Positions 12,937 to 25,900 are shown, numbered from the stretch's first letter. The stretch is 64,000 nucleotides of DNA from Prosopocoilus inquinatus (GCA_036172665.1 CM069874.1:54542707-54606706); one strand, 5' to 3'. Numbers and translations are program-made. Notes: generated by a model not told the origin, from the letters alone.

Positions 12937-14205
12937 TATTCCAAGTTTTAAATGGTAATTACAGTTCTACAGACTTTCATAATTAAGACACCTAAATTAG
13001 TCCAGTCTTTAGTTATACTATTTAACAATAAAAGTTGACTGTCCAAAATTATTTTTTTGAAACTTACAATTAATAAAAATATTTTTAATTTGTCAACTTT
13101 TGTTAAATATTTGAAATGTTATAACTTTAGACGTGTTCACCAATTTTGAATTATTCAAGCTTGTAGCTGCACTGATGATGAACCAGACCTGCTTCGATAA
13201 TACTACGCATTAAAAAAAAAGATAAACGGGCCGAGTATTTCGTTAATTTCATCTCTCGAATTTAATTTAAAATTTTATTTATTTAATTTGAATGGACCTT
13301 TTAGAGAACCTACATGGGAAAACAAAGACCAAATTTATTAATTAAATTTACGACTGCCTGAAAATTTTTCAAACAAGTTAATATCTGTATTTATCCTTTG
13401 ATTATTTTCTTATTTTTTGATACCCGGTGAGTATCATTGAAACGTTTGTTTCTACGCGATAGAAATTTAACAGAATTTCAGTTCTTCTCGTAAATTCATG
13501 AAACGATTTAAATTTCGTGCCAATTAGTTCTGTGTTTATAAAACGAGAAGTTCAAGACAGAAATGAAACGTCGGACGTATATTATATACAAAATTACAAG
13601 CGTTTGCGGCCACAGAAAACAAACCTCCGATTCAAATAGCAGTAACGGCAATTAATTTTGTTTTATAAGCAACTGCACGTGTGAATTTTGGTCGCAAATG
13701 TTTGGTATTTTATTTTATATTTAACTCAGAAATGAAAAGTATTTATGTTGTCGTCGTTGACCAAATCATAATTTATGAAAGCGGATTACATTTTTCATAC
13801 TTAAATAAATTCAGTTTACCAGGGAAATACAATTTCTGTTTCGAGCAATAGATGGATGGGTGTATATATGGTGGACGAGCAATGTTGATTGCATTCAAGA
13901 TAGAACGAACATTTATAAGACCTGTTATAATTCGACGGTTAAAATGCAACTCGTTTTGAACCGGTGGCATTGTAATATCGATCAGAATGGAATGAATATT
14001 TCACAGCGTAAGCGCAAGGATTTATTCTCCATTTCAAAAGTTATAGGGCAACTACACCTAAAGTCCCCTGGATATACATTAACTTGTATAAAAAAATTTA
14101 TAAAACAACTGGCTGTAGTCGTTATTAAAATATTTGATGTATAGTTAGCAAATATGTTTATTGTCTTTTCGTTTGGTTGTAACTTGGTTATGGAAGGTAT
14201 TTACG
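12937..14205. other. Gene-free stretch
   Basis: AT-rich sequence with short overlapping ORFs on both strands (13773-14144) and no recognisable domain. CTGATGATGAACCAGACC at ~13175 resembles the hammerhead-like CTGATGA box seen at retroelement ends but lacks a convincing GAAA partner. Confidence 0.4.
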
Positions 14206-16100
14206 TACACCGATGAGAAGTTAGCAATAAAATTATGAAATTTCAAAACGCTGCCACCGCTAAAATAACGATCACAGATCAATAATATTTAATCTATTAC
14301 AAAGAGTATAATGTGTAGATTCCCCCCCTCATATGAACAAACTGAAAAAATATTTGATATTAAGTTAACTATGACTATTTAAACCAGCATAAGTCATTAT
14401 TCATATATCGCACCAAAACAATCGCTTTCACTGAAAATTTTCACACAGTCATAAAGCAAACATACATATCTATTTAATAATGCCTTTAGAAAGTTTTAGC
14501 CGGTTGATTTGAAGTAATTAGAAATTAATTAAAAGTGACGCTCAAACCAATGAAACAGTACCAATTTCTAATGTTCATAACTTTTCTCACAACACTTGCA
14601 TAAAAATTCTGTTTGCAGATAATGAAAGCATGGATCGAAATCTATCGTTTAAACCACCCTCTGAGTTTTAGCCGGTTGGTTTGAAGTAATTAGAAATTAA
14701 TAAATTGTGACGTTTGCAACAATAAAAAAAAACTTTACATTGCGCTTTGTGAATTATGGCCAAGGTCTGAAGTTCGCATTGAGTACACAGGGTGTTCAAA
14801 GTTTTTGTTATAGGCACACAACAACTTCGTTATTATGGAAGGTACGAAGTCGTTCAAATTGGCAAAAATATACTGCTTTTACTCAGGATTAGTAATTAAG
14901 CATTGTCCATGCGTAAGCTGACCTGATCAGTCAGATTACGGTGGAATTCTCGATATGTTCTTCTTCTGATGAGGCAATTAGGGCCGAAATCGCTATGAGA
15001 ACCCTGTTGCAAGCAGTAGCAGATTTTTAATGTTTTTTTTTTTACTTTATATTTAGAATTTACTATTCTTTCGTTTCACAACAAAAAATACGGAATATTT
15101 CATTAAAGAAAGTTTACATGTGAAGATATTGTGAGAACGCGATGCGTAATTGTTTTTTTGGTATCGCCGCTTAATTGTGGGTTCATTGTTGCTGATGATT
15201 TGAACGATTTCATACCTTAATAATTTTGAAGTTATTGTATGTATACAGTGTTTCCCAAAAGTAACGGATAAATTCTATAAAATGGTTAAGAAAAAGAAGA
15301 ATTCTCAGGTCGATTTTTATTTTTAAATCATCATTTGAGGGTGTAATTTTCAATCCCCCATCTCTAAGCTATAACAACCCCAACTTTAAAAATTCAAGTA
15401 GCAAAGTACCCCTTGTGATACCTCGTTAAATAACACTTTTAATGCTGAAAATTTGTTAAAACTTGCGTTTTATATTGGATTTTCTCTTAATTCAGAAGGG
15501 CATTATTCGAATCGTGAATCGATATTTTTAGACATCTATCTCCAACCATCTTTTCTATTTGCAAATTTTTCTTCTTCCCACATATTATTTATGCATCATA
15601 GTATTTTTATTTAAGCTTTAATCATTCGCGATTACTGAGAATCACTGGGACACACTGTATAATGGAAACTTTGATCACCCTGTACAGACTGTTTAAAAAT
15701 AACTCGGCACTATTGCAAACTATTTTATTATTAAAGTTACAGATACAATTAAATTAGCAAACTAGTAGTATCTTTCGTCCTGATTGCAACGATGCATTTA
15801 AAAAAACAATTGAACATCGCGTTTATGAAATAGAGGGAGAAGAACACTTTTTTTAAATAGAACAACCTGTATATTATTGTTTGACCAATCGATAGAGAAT
15901 AAAATTTTGAATTAAAATTATTCTTTATCATTTTATCGGAAATTAATAAATAAAGAAGATATTTTGACTTTTTACAAATTCATTAAGATGGCTGTGTTTC
16001 AAGAACAAAACATTTGAAAACCCTGTATGTATTTGAAAACATTAATTTTGGTTTATTTGTTTATTATAAAAGGTGTTTGTGTCTAAGTTTTGTAAAAATC
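14206..16100. mobile_element. Inverted-repeat element, copy 2 (right end lost)
   Basis: From 14209 the sequence runs parallel to 4450-6360 with the same TIR (CCGATGAGAAGTTAGCAATA) and the same internal segments. There are small indels, for example a deletion near 15020-15045 relative to copy 1. The alignment breaks near 16090, where the right TIR should begin. Instead there is an inverted piece of the element's own subterminal sequence. No coding capacity is seen. Confidence 0.85.
14966..14989 (+). ncRNA. Hammerhead-like core, copy 2
   Basis: CTGATGA, stem GGC/GCC around AATTAGG, then GAAA. This is the counterpart of 5204-5230, with the stem shortened but still paired. Stem I is not convincing, so catalytic activity is doubtful. 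Confidence 0.25.
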
Positions 16101-16216
16101 TTTAATAATAAGAATTTTTATAAGATGCATTTTCTGGCCCAGAACATGCATCTTATGAAAATTCCTTTTATTAAAAGATTTTTACAAAACTCAGACAAAA
16201 ACATCTTAAAATTGAC
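16075..16216. repeat. Palindrome at the broken end of copy 2
   Basis: GTCTAAGTTTTGTAAAAATC..AAGATGCAT is mirrored by ATGCATCTTATG..GATTTTTACAAAACTCAGAC around a short centre near 16137. The second arm is the reverse complement of the subterminal sequence that copy 1 has at 6342-6370. The ORF at 16014-16241 lies across it and is not a gene. Confidence 0.8.
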
Positions 16217-16452
16217 AAGAAGCCTCTCCTCTTTTTTTTAATAATTTTGATTTAAGTCATTGGCCAACTCTAATGATGTAAAAAAATGGTATTTTAGATT
16301 ATTTTTACATACCTACGTGTGTTGTATCGTTATTTTTCATAATCTAGCTTTATTAGCCTATGGTATAGAATAACCTAATACAGCTAGTCATGTAAGATGG
16401 TATTATACGCATTTTAACATGCGTATAAAACGCAAGTTCAAATCAGGTTTAT

Positions 16453-16832
16453 AAAATACGGTATTTCGAATGATTTTATACAATTTTGTGTGTATTACAT
16501 CGTATTTTATCCTAACCCAACTTTAATACTGAGCAGTAGTAAATAACTTAGCGTAGCTAGTATAACATGATATTATACCCGTCGTGTAATGGTTAAAATG
16601 ATGTAAAGTTATATTATACAGGTTTTAAAATGCGTATAAAACAACTTTATACCATTTTAACAAGTTTAGAATGCATAATATGATAAAAACTTTACGTCGT
16701 TAGCTGAATTACGTTATCTACTGCATTGCTACTACTTTATTTAATAAAGTTAGGTTATGATAAAATACGATGCAATACACGCAGGGGTGTACAAAATAAT
16801 TTAAAATACCGTATTTATACGTCACTAGGGGT
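16453..16832. repeat. Foldback repeat, ~380 bp
   Basis: Arms beginning AAAATACGGTATTT, through GTATTACATCGTATTTTATC, are matched in reverse by GATAAAATACGATGCAATAC..AAATACCGTATTT. Pairing is imperfect and the central ~120 bp is less symmetric. The structure is a MITE-like hairpin with no identified TSD. Confidence 0.65.
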
Positions 16833-18250
16833 CGGTAATGAATTAAATCAATATTTTAACTGTTTTGAAATCTCTTCCCGGCAAATTTAAAAATTTACTG
16901 GTCGGGTTTACTGACCAGCAAGTGTTGCTAACACAGGGAAATTGTTTTTAAATCTAGGGATAATTTCAAATAAGAGGGAAAAATCGCAAAACATTAAAAT
17001 CTAGGATATTTTTCAATTTCATAGTAATTTTTTTTCGAAAGAAACTCAATATTTTTTGTTTTGAAGTTTTCGTTTGTTAATATTCGTGATTACGTCAAGT
17101 CAAACCGCCACGTGTTGGGAAAGTTCACGCTGGTTCGCTCCCTTGCTTCTGATCAATGTTACCAACTGTACGAAATAGTCGTACGAATATTTATCAGTCG
17201 GTACGACTTACAATTTCAGCTTAAAAATCGTATGCATAAATATTTTGTACGAAAATAAAAAGTAAATTGCAAAATGAGATTTTAAATTTCCCAAAAAAAG
17301 ACGAAGTAATTAGTACTAAACAATCAAAATGTTATTCGCAAATTAAGAAAAGGAAAATGAGGAACAAAAGATAAATAATGGCTACTACATTTTGCGTGAG
17401 TAAGACAGAAAAAGAGCAAACAATTGATGATGACCCAGAAGCGCACGTTCGAAATGGAAAAATTAAAATTTCCAAAGAGATTAAGTAAAATTAAAAAAGA
17501 ACATTCTAGACTGATAATAATTCTAGATAATAATTCGAAAAGGAGGAAGAAAATGAGTGATATTGAAACAGTTTTTCAAAAAATTAATCTTCTCAGTTTC
17601 TCAATTTAAAAAAGTTCAGTAAATTTCCTTTTTTTTTACTAATTTCAGATCGTATTCCGTATTAATCAGAAATCTTTAAAAAGTAAAATTTACAGATAAC
17701 CTTGCACTATTCTGCGCATTTGAATCTTTTTAGAGATCAAGAAAATCCGTAACTCTCTGTATATTCGCCTGCTAATTAAATTTAAAAATTTTTACTTTTA
17801 GACTTCGAACAGGCGCCTATTGCGTCTTAGCGCCGAGTTGCTTTGCAATCCATGTACCTACGCCACTGTGATGATGATGATGACATACAATTTATTGCTC
17901 CGTATTCATTGGGATCAACAGTTTAGTTTGTGAAAAGTGATTGAATAAGTTAAAGCTAAATATGATTACTACTTACGTAGTATTATTACCAGGGAAAAGA
18001 ATTCGGCCCACTTAGTGTTGGACACTTTTTACATCATACTACTTACTTATTCCGCGGCTCGGATGTATTTAAATTGCTGTTGAGTGGTAGGGGAGGGCTT
18101 ACAGTGCGACCCTGAGTAACTTCGCTTAACTGGAGACTAATATAGTTCGAATACTAATTATTCGTACTGCTTGCGAAGCAAGCGAGCCGATTTCTTATAC
18201 CTGATTATTACCTATTAAAATGCCGCCGCAATTCACGAACGGTAAGAAAA
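16833..18250. other. Gene-free stretch with a possible hAT terminus
   Basis: Short ORFs at 17061-17258 and 17424-17609 show no recognisable domain; the second is Lys-rich. At 17803-17872 the minus strand reads CAGTGGCGTAGGTACATGG.., the style of a hAT-like terminus, but no partner end was found. Confidence 0.35.
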
Positions 18251-18375
18251 CAGCATTTCTGAGGAGTGTATTCATAATGTCGTCGATAGTATTTACGCTG
18301 ATTCTTGTTCGCAAGAGAACAGCATTTCTGAGGAGTGTATTCATAATGCCATCGATAGTATTTACGCTAATTCTG
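18251..18375. repeat. Two-copy direct repeat, 69-bp period
   Basis: CAGCATTTCTGAGGAGTG.. through GATAGTATTTACGCT occurs at 18251 and again at 18320 with three or four differences. Because 69 is divisible by three, ORFs run through both copies on both strands, which makes them look coding. No known domain was seen. Confidence 0.8.
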
Positions 18376-18739
18376 ACATGCACTGAACGCAAGAATAATT
18401 TTTTCTCAGAGGTCGTTTTTGTGCCGCTAATAATGGACGCCACGTCGAACAATTGTTATAAACTTTTGGAAATGTCTAATTTGATCCTCCACACAGATGA
18501 TATTCGGTTGGTGTGTCTTGCATATTAGTCCTTCCCACGATGTTTACTGCCTATCATCAGAGAAGCAAATATTTTTGTTATTTCATGAGCGCCGAATAAG
18601 GGATGGATAAAGGAATATTCTTTTTTGTTATACGATTTTTTTTTGTATATTTTTCGTGTTGTTTATGGCGTCGGCGTACTGTGGTTAAAAATTTTGCACT
18701 TATTTTGCAAGATATTTTAAGAATTGCGTGTTTTATGTG

Positions 18740-18910
18740 TTACAGTTATTTTATAAAATAACTAAAATACCTGGTTAGTTTAACAAACAGTACGAATTTT
18801 ATCACTTTAACTGGTTATTTTGATAATGTCCAATTCGAACAGCTACAATGATAAATTTCTTGTAACTAATTACATTAACTGGTTATTATATATAACATCC
18901 AAACCACTTT
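18740..18910. repeat. Cluster of AACTGGTTA-type motifs, left
   Basis: Repeated short motifs around TTTAACTGGTTATTTT and ATTAACTGGTTATTATA, with TTTATCAC nearby. Very similar motifs recur at 20700-20945, so the two clusters bracket the integrase remnant. Confidence 0.45.
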
Positions 18911-19751
18911 GGCTAATGTAATGAATTCCTATAAACAACACATTGAAAATTATTTTTAGGGCTTACTAAAGGAAAACCAGTAAGGAAAAACAATGTTTAA
19001 TTTTTATACTTAAAAGTGATGTAGTGCTAGTCTAAAGTTTGGTCCGCCTAATTAATTTTGAAACAAACTGAGAGACAAAATTCAAAGATAAGCCAAATTC
19101 AATTGCTTAAAACATGCTAAATTTTAGCTTATAATTATTTTGTAAATTCTGCCAGATGGCGGTACTCGTTAACAACTTAAGGGCTGTTTTCTCAGTCTTA
19201 GTTTAATACGAACAATTATTTTTATAATTGTGTGTTTACTAATAAGAAAATAAAAATCAAGTGAAAATAAACGAATCTACTAGCATACTTTTTCAATTTA
19301 TTATTATTTTTTTATTGTCAGTAGAATTACTCATTATTATTAAACTTAAAACAGTAAAATACTAGGGTTGATTCGGTAATAGCAAAAAGTATCTGCCGTT
19401 TGTTTACAAATAAATAATACTCCTAAATATTAAAAATCGGAAAAAACAACTTGGCCATTTAAAACTTTCAAATTGTTAATGGGAGAATTAGCAATTATTA
19501 CACTCTATTTAATGTAGTTAAGAAGCCAAAATTTCGATAAATTTTCGTAGCGCTACTAATCATTACATTTAAATAGCAAATAGCACATCCCTAATATTTT
19601 TTATTTCGAAATTTTCTATCTTGTTTCATAATAATACAGAAGAAAGAAACTTTAGATGAGCACTGTAGTAAGTTAATTTATACAGAGCGAATTGATTACT
19701 TGTTAGAACAAGTCAAACTCTCGTGACATGACGAATTACATAAAATTCCAC
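18911..19751. other. Gene-free stretch
   Basis: AT-rich, no recognisable gene. It lies between the left motif cluster and the 3' end of the integrase remnant and may be the non-coding part of that element. Confidence 0.35.
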
Positions 19752-20720
19752 TCAAGTTTTGTTGAAAAACATTTGCCTTTGCAATTGCAAATTCTTGAAT
19801 CCTTGGCCGCCTATAATGGATGATTTCCTGGCAAATTCACGAAGAGAGACACTTACAGTAGGAAGATTCTCTTTCGATAAGAAGTTTTCCTCACAAATAT
19901 TATTAAATTGGTTTCTGGAATATTTTTGCGCCAAACGTACTTCTTTGGTGTCAGTCTCATATAAGTCATTTTCCTCATCCACCTCCAATATTATTCCAAG
20001 AATGTTTCTGGACTCACTTTTTCCTCTGTCGTACTCAGGTACTAGAATTTTTACAGCGTCTCCCACTTAACCCTTTGGAAACTTTCTTTCCGATATTTGC
20101 TTCATTTTTCTTGCTTGACACTCCAAAGCAGTTTTGACTTCTTCTCTCTTTCTCTTAATAAATCTGATTTTATCACAAGTGATAACCTCCGATCCAGCCC
20201 CTTCTCAAGTAGCTAAAGATGGTGTTGCGTTCTTTACTTACTCGAACTCTTCAACCTGCTCCGTTTTTTTCCTATTCTTGGTCCACGTTTTCCATATGTG
20301 CTCCTCTTACTGAATCATGTGCCGTGTCAATTAAAACTTCAAGTTCTTCTTCATTTTTGAAGTTTATAACAGCCTCCATTGAAAGCGATGAAGTCGCAAG
20401 ACCCACTTTTGCTGTAACACCAAACATGGCCTCGTATGGACCGTATACACTTAAGGCCTTCGCCATAAGCTCTGTTCTTCATAAATTGGACAAATCTCAG
20501 ACCTTCAGACCAACGTGAAGGTTTGTTTCTGTCCATGTTTTCTCTGTCCTGATTTAAGTGTTCCACGAAGCCTTCTGACTAGCTGTGCCTCGGCTTGCCA
20601 CGAACCCCTTTCAAATTGTTCCATATTGTACAAAGTTCTTCAAGAATCCGATTACACAATTTGTGGCCATGGTCATGCTAAAAGTTATGCTCATGATATT
20701 GACCAGAGTGTACTGGCTAT
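19752..20720 (-). pseudogene. KRBA2-like DDE integrase, 5'-truncated and frameshifted
   Basis: In minus-strand order, DHGHKLCNRILEELC near 20680 matches the block around the second catalytic Asp of these integrases. KGVRGKPRHS follows, then SEGFVEHLNQD near 20560, where the catalytic Glu block normally lies. RWSEGLRFVQFMKN, YGPYEAMFGVTAKVGL and LATSSLS come next. The C-terminal part has VGDAVKILVPEYDRG, YSRNQFNN and VSLREFARKSS before the frame ends at 19752. Several frameshifts and stops separate these blocks. This combination is characteristic of proteins annotated as KRAB-A domain-containing protein 2-like, whose integrase derives from a transposon. Sequence upstream of the second Asp is missing. 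It is probably a decayed transposon rather than a host gene. Confidence 0.75.
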
Positions 20721-20945
20721 TATGCATAATATCTGGTTAGAATGATTAATTTTAGAAAAATATGACGAATTTATCAAATTAACCAAACTAACCGGTTATT
20801 ATGCATAGCAACCAGTTAGTATAGCAAATCTTAAAAGATTGCAAACAATTTATCACATTAGCTAGCCATCTTGGTTATTATGTAAAATAACTAGTTATTA
20901 TACACATTAACAGATTTTATCAAATTAACAGTAACATATACGCAC
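20721..20945. repeat. Cluster of AACTGGTTA-type motifs, right
   Basis: Several variants occur in both orientations: AACTAACCGGTTATTATGCA, AACCAGTTAGTATAG, ATAACTAGTTATTATA, TTTATCAAATTAAC. They resemble the cluster at 18740-18910 and could be subterminal binding sites of the element carrying the integrase. Confidence 0.45.
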
Positions 20946-21880
20946 TTTCGAAAAAAATATCTTTGGAACTGTTGTTCATATCCTTTACTGAAGAGATTTG
21001 ATAAATATCTTTTCACTAGACTTAATTATTATTGACATAATAGGCAAATAGTTTTTAATGATTACTCAAATATGTAAATCAACGCGGTTTCAAGCAAGTC
21101 AACGTATTCAGAATCCTTTGTACAACATCTCGGGTGACCATAAAGCTGTCATTTCGCAAGCACCACACTAAAATTAAACATCAAAGCGCAGAGTAGCTTT
21201 GGTATCGCAAATGAAAAGTGCCCTTTTTCCGCGCTCTCTCGGCTCTCGATTTATTATCGATCGCCTTAATTGCCTAGCCTGACCTGTGCACTAAATTCAT
21301 TGTTTCTAAATATAGGCAGACAAGTGGTAAGTGCAGATATCCGTATTTAGCCACGTCGTGTCATTCCTTCATCGATTATTTCTATAAACCAACAACGAAC
21401 CCGACGACCGAATACCGCACTTCAAGGCCTGTCTCGTACAGTTTCAGACGTTATCGTGGATTTTCCTCGAATCGAAATGGGAGCTGAGGAAGGAACGTCC
21501 CTTCCCCATCTGGTTTTCATTAGTTTTAGGCAGCAATTGCTTATACTAAATCTCGGAATGTCTGTTTTAGTTCTGAATTCCCGAGAATAATGGCAATTAT
21601 TCCCAGTGTTTAGCCGTCAAGTAAACGCGTGCGTAATTTAAATAGAAGGTAGTTTGCTTGAAATCCACCAGGTATAAGGGAGCTGGTTATACTTGATTTT
21701 ATTGTGCATACTTGGGGTAGGTGATACGTATCGCGAGTTTTATGTGACGTAGGGGATGATCATTAATTTGAGCGGCCGCATAATATATTACGGGCTCGTA
21801 TTGTAAAGAAACCATTTTACTAAACATTCGCATTTTATCTAGAGATATTTATCTTAAAGTTATTGATATAGGTATATTGA
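20946..21880. other. Gene-free stretch, partly GC-richer
   Basis: No gene is recognised. 21180-21790 has less AT bias and several CpG-containing patches, suggesting old unique or regulatory sequence rather than recent transposon. Confidence 0.35.
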
Positions 21881-21881
21881 G

Positions 21882-22312
21882 CCTTCAACAAAAAAAAACA
21901 CATCTAATTAGCCTTGGAAACAAAAGTATGTATCGTAGATTCAACTATACCTATACGTGTTGTGATTATCACAAGAACTATCAAAATATAAAATTTAGGT
22001 TATACGAGGGAGTTGAATTCAGAATTTAGGGTTGACTTAAGTCAATGGTCAAATTGCACAAAATCGTCAAGTCAACGGTCAGACCCAACCACTTGACCAG
22101 TCAGTAATTGAGAAAAGTGGTCACTTGGTTTAGTCTGACCAATTTGACCATTCACTTACCGCAGCCTAGATCTTAAACATATATCAAGAACATTTTAAGG
22201 TTAATGAATTTCTGACATATAACAAATTGATTATGCAATCTATGCCATACGATTTTTTTTTTGTATAAGTCTAATCTATTTAATTCGAGGTGTTTTTTTT
22301 TGTTGAAGGCTC
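21882..22312. repeat. Short inverted repeat bracketing ~430 bp
   Basis: GAGCCTTCAACAAAAAAAAA at ~21880 is mirrored by TTTTTTGTTGAAGGCTC ending at ~22311. Arms are ~30 bp and the interior is not clearly palindromic. It could be the termini of a small MITE; no duplication was identified. Confidence 0.5.
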
Positions 22313-22318
22313 GATGAC

Positions 22319-22607
22319 TGTGCGGTCAAAAAAATGGACACTTTTTGACCTTACTTTAATAATGCTTTACAATTTTACTGGGTGGCTGTAATTATGAACT
22401 GACCCTTACTGGTGACAGATAATAATTAGTGAAAGTCAAGTCATTTTGAAAAATATCGGCACTTTATTGGTTGTGCAAATAAGACAAAAGTGTACTTAAA
22501 GAATTAAATCCGTAAGTGGCAGTTAATCATTACAACCACCCAGCAAAGTTTTCAGTGTTGCTAACTTCACGTCAAAAAAACTGTCCACTTTTTTTGGCCG
22601 CCACAAT
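22319..22607. mobile_element. Small inverted-repeat MITE
   Basis: The left terminus (TGTGCGGTCAAAAAAATGGA) is mirrored at the right by TCCACTTTTTTTGGCCGCCA. Inner arms also match (ACTGGGTGGCTGTAATTATG against ATTACAACCACCCAGC). It abuts the TA element starting at 22610. No TSD was confirmed. Confidence 0.65.
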
Positions 22608-22697
22608 ACAGGGTTACAACTAATTAAAGGGCCACTGTGGGGATTTTGTAAACTATAAGAGATACAAAGAGGGTTAAATTATAGAAAAGTTGCACTA

Positions 22698-22875
22698 TGT
22701 TCAAATTCTCTGTTCGCAATAAAGCCTCCAAATTACTTCAGATTCGTTTAATTTAACTTTAAAGTGCAAAATATAAAACTGACGGAAATATTTTTTATTT
22801 CAACTTTTTTTTTATCAACATACGTATGTATGGTTACCAATTTAATTAGGCGTTATTAAATTGCATATATTAACA
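22698..22875 (-). repeat. copia 3' LTR
   Basis: 178 bp, reading TGTTAATATATG..GAACA on the element strand. It differs from the partner at 26890-27067 at two positions near its 3' end. Confidence 0.95.
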
Positions 22876-22890
22876 TCCCTCCTCAATTTA
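22876..22890 (-). other. copia polypurine tract
   Basis: On the element strand TTGAGGAGGGA lies directly before the 3' LTR, the position expected for plus-strand priming. Confidence 0.85.
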
Positions 22891-22935
22891 ATAACCATAC
22901 ATAAAATTAATGTTTACAGAAACAATAAAAATTAT

Positions 22936-25900
22936 TCAAAAATGTCTGTCGAGTTCCAACTGCAGGCGTAGTTTTTCAAATTGACATCTTGGCAAACCTT
23001 TCGTCAGGATGTCCGCTATTTGATCTTCAGTCTTGACATATTGGACGTTTAAGATCTTCTTAGCGTAGAGATCTCGAATGAAATTATATTTGATTTCAAT
23101 ATGTTTGAGACGCTTGTGTTCCCAACGCTGAAGTACATGAATGCAAGCTTGATTGTCTTCAAACATCTTTACTGGCAGATGGACATAATTTCCGAGTTCG
23201 TCGAGTAGATTTTTTATCCACAATAGTTCAGTAGCGGCCACTGCCAAAGCAATATACTCTGCTTCGGTAGAAGATAAAGCAACACTCGTTTGTCGTTTCG
23301 TAGACCAACAAACTGTGTTTCCAAAAACTTTCAATAAATATCCGGATGTAGATTTTCTATCTTCTTCACTTCCCCAATTTGCATCGGCGTAACCCACCAA
23401 GCTATCTTCTTGCTTTTGTCGATAAACAAGTCCTAGGTCCAATGTTCCCTTAATATACCTTAAAATTCTCTTCAAACCTTTCCATTCAACTTGCGTCCAA
23501 TTATTTTGAAATCTGCTGTAATAATTGTTAGCTGCGCTAATATCTGGTCGGGTTGTTACCATGGCATACATAAGACAACCTATCAACTCTCGATAGGGTT
23601 GATCCAAATTTTCATTTTCATCTTCTGATGTCCTTCCTGCTTCAGGTTTAGTTTCTATAGGTGTAGAGCTTGGTTTACATTCTTCCATGTTAAACCTTTT
23701 CAGCAAATTTTGGAGATAAATAGGCTGACTGAGAAATATCTCATTTTCTTTTCTGCAGATGTTAATTCCCAAAAATGATTTTGGTTCCCCTAAATCTTTC
23801 ATTGGAAATTTTCTCTTTAGTTGCGTTTTAACTTCTTCGATTTTATCTTTATCATTTCCTATTAGCAATATGTCATCGACGTACACTAATAGGTAAAGTT
23901 TCGTATTTTCAGACTTATAAATGTATAAACATTTATCAATGTCCGATGAAGCAATCCAATTTCCTTTGTGTAAGTATCAAATACTTCATTCCAAGCTCTT
24001 GGTGCTTGTTTTAACCCATATAACGTTCTATTTAACTTGCACACTTGTCCTTCTGTACATTCGACTCCTTTAGGTACTGTCATGTAAATTTCTTCTTTCA
24101 AAGTTCCGTGAAGAAAAGCATTTTTCACATCCATTTGCTGTAATTGCAAATTTTCTTTGGCAGTTAGCGACAGTAATGTTCTAAGTGTGGTCAGAAGTGC
24201 AACAGGAGCATAAGTTTCTTCAAAATCATATCCTTTCCGCTGGCTACAACCTTTTATCACTAATCTTGCTTTAAATTTTTCTACATTCCCCGCTTCATCT
24301 CGTTTTAATTTAAAAACCCATTTATTATTTATAAATTTCTTTCCAGGTGGTAATGTAGTTAAAGTCCAAGTGTTATTTTCTTCGAGAGCCTTTAATTCTT
24401 CTTTTACCGCTCTTTTCCACTCTATTTTGTCGCTTCTCATTTCTATGTCTTCAAAGCTTTCCGGTACATCATCTACGAACGTTTCAGCATTCAGAGCCAA
24501 TATAGCATAATCTTCCAAATATTCTGGCCTTTTTCGATTTCTGCCACTACGTCGAACACTTTCTTTGTTTTCTTTCGTGAAAAATTCTTCAGCTTCTTTG
24601 TTCATTCCTTCCAGTTTATCATCTGTTGCATATTTTTCTTTCTGCTTTGTCTCTGTAGACAATTCTTCTTTACTAAATTTTTCCTCCAGAAAAATTACAT
24701 TCTTTCCGAAAAGAATTTTCTTTTCTTCCGGACACCAAAGTTTGTATCCATTAGGACAGTATCCTACAAGATAACATAACTTAGACTTCGAATCAAGTTT
24801 ACTTTTTCTGAGTTCCTTGGAATTAGTAGATACGATACACAGCCGAAAACACGAAGTTTCTTCAAATTAGGTTTCTGTTCATACCATAAAGCAGCTGGTA
24901 GCTTTCCATTCAATGCTGAAGTTGGACTTCTATTTATCAGATATGTAGCCGTTACGACAGCTTCCGACCAGAAACTCTTTCCCAGCTTGCAGCCTAGAAT
25001 CATACAACGAGCTCTTTCAAGAATAGATCTGTTCTGTGTGTCTCTAATTGTAAATTCAAATTTTATTCCTTCGTTCTCAAAATATTCCCTTATTTCATTA
25101 GAAATATATTCCCGTCCATTATCACATCGAAATCTTGATATTTTTAAATTAAATTGAGCTGTAGCAGTTTGAGAAAAAAGTTTAAAATATCGTAAAACTT
25201 CTGTTTTATCGTTTAATGTAAAAGTAGAAGTAAAATGCGTAAAATCATCTATGAAGGTTAGCACGTATTTTTTGTTATCGTATGAGGTGGGACTAATAGG
25301 ACCAATTAAATCGCTATGAATTAGGTCAAGAGGTCTTTTCGAACGTATTTGTGATCTTTTGTAGGGTAATTGTGTCTGCTTACCTTCAATGCAATCAGTA
25401 CATACTTTTGGCAATTGTTTTGCAATACCTGTACTCATTCCATCAATTTGTGACTTGAGCCTTTCGATTCCGTCGTAGTTTAAATGCCCCAATCTATAAT
25501 GCCACAATTCCGCATTGCCTGTTATGCTTGAACTGAGTAGAGCCGTTTCTTGAAAAAACTTCAAAGCATAAAGTTGTGCGTCATTCCTTTGTGCTATAGC
25601 AACGACTTTATTTGCATCTTTAATAATTCCTTTTCCGTCTTCAAAAATCACTCGAAGACCATTCATCTCTAATTTCCTAACCGAGAGTAAATTATACTGT
25701 AATTCAGGTACTAGTAGAACATCTTTTATTGTAATAAATGTTGTTTTTCCATTAATAATGCTTGTAACATTTATTTCTCCCATTATTTTGGTTTCCAGAA
25801 ATACTCCGGTCTTAGCAACTCTTATTTTTAACGGATTTTGTAAAATTTTTGTATTTTCCAGTCGAACATTCTTGCTGACCAAATGTTCAGTTGCACCAGA

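Noticed and set aside
13172..13205. CTGATGATGAACCAG as a third hammerhead-like site
   Set aside because: There is no GAAA in the right place and stem pairing is poor.
18195..18528. Overlapping ORFs on both strands as a repeat protein gene
   Set aside because: The open frames arise because a 69-bp direct repeat is divisible by three; no known domain or supporting splice sites.
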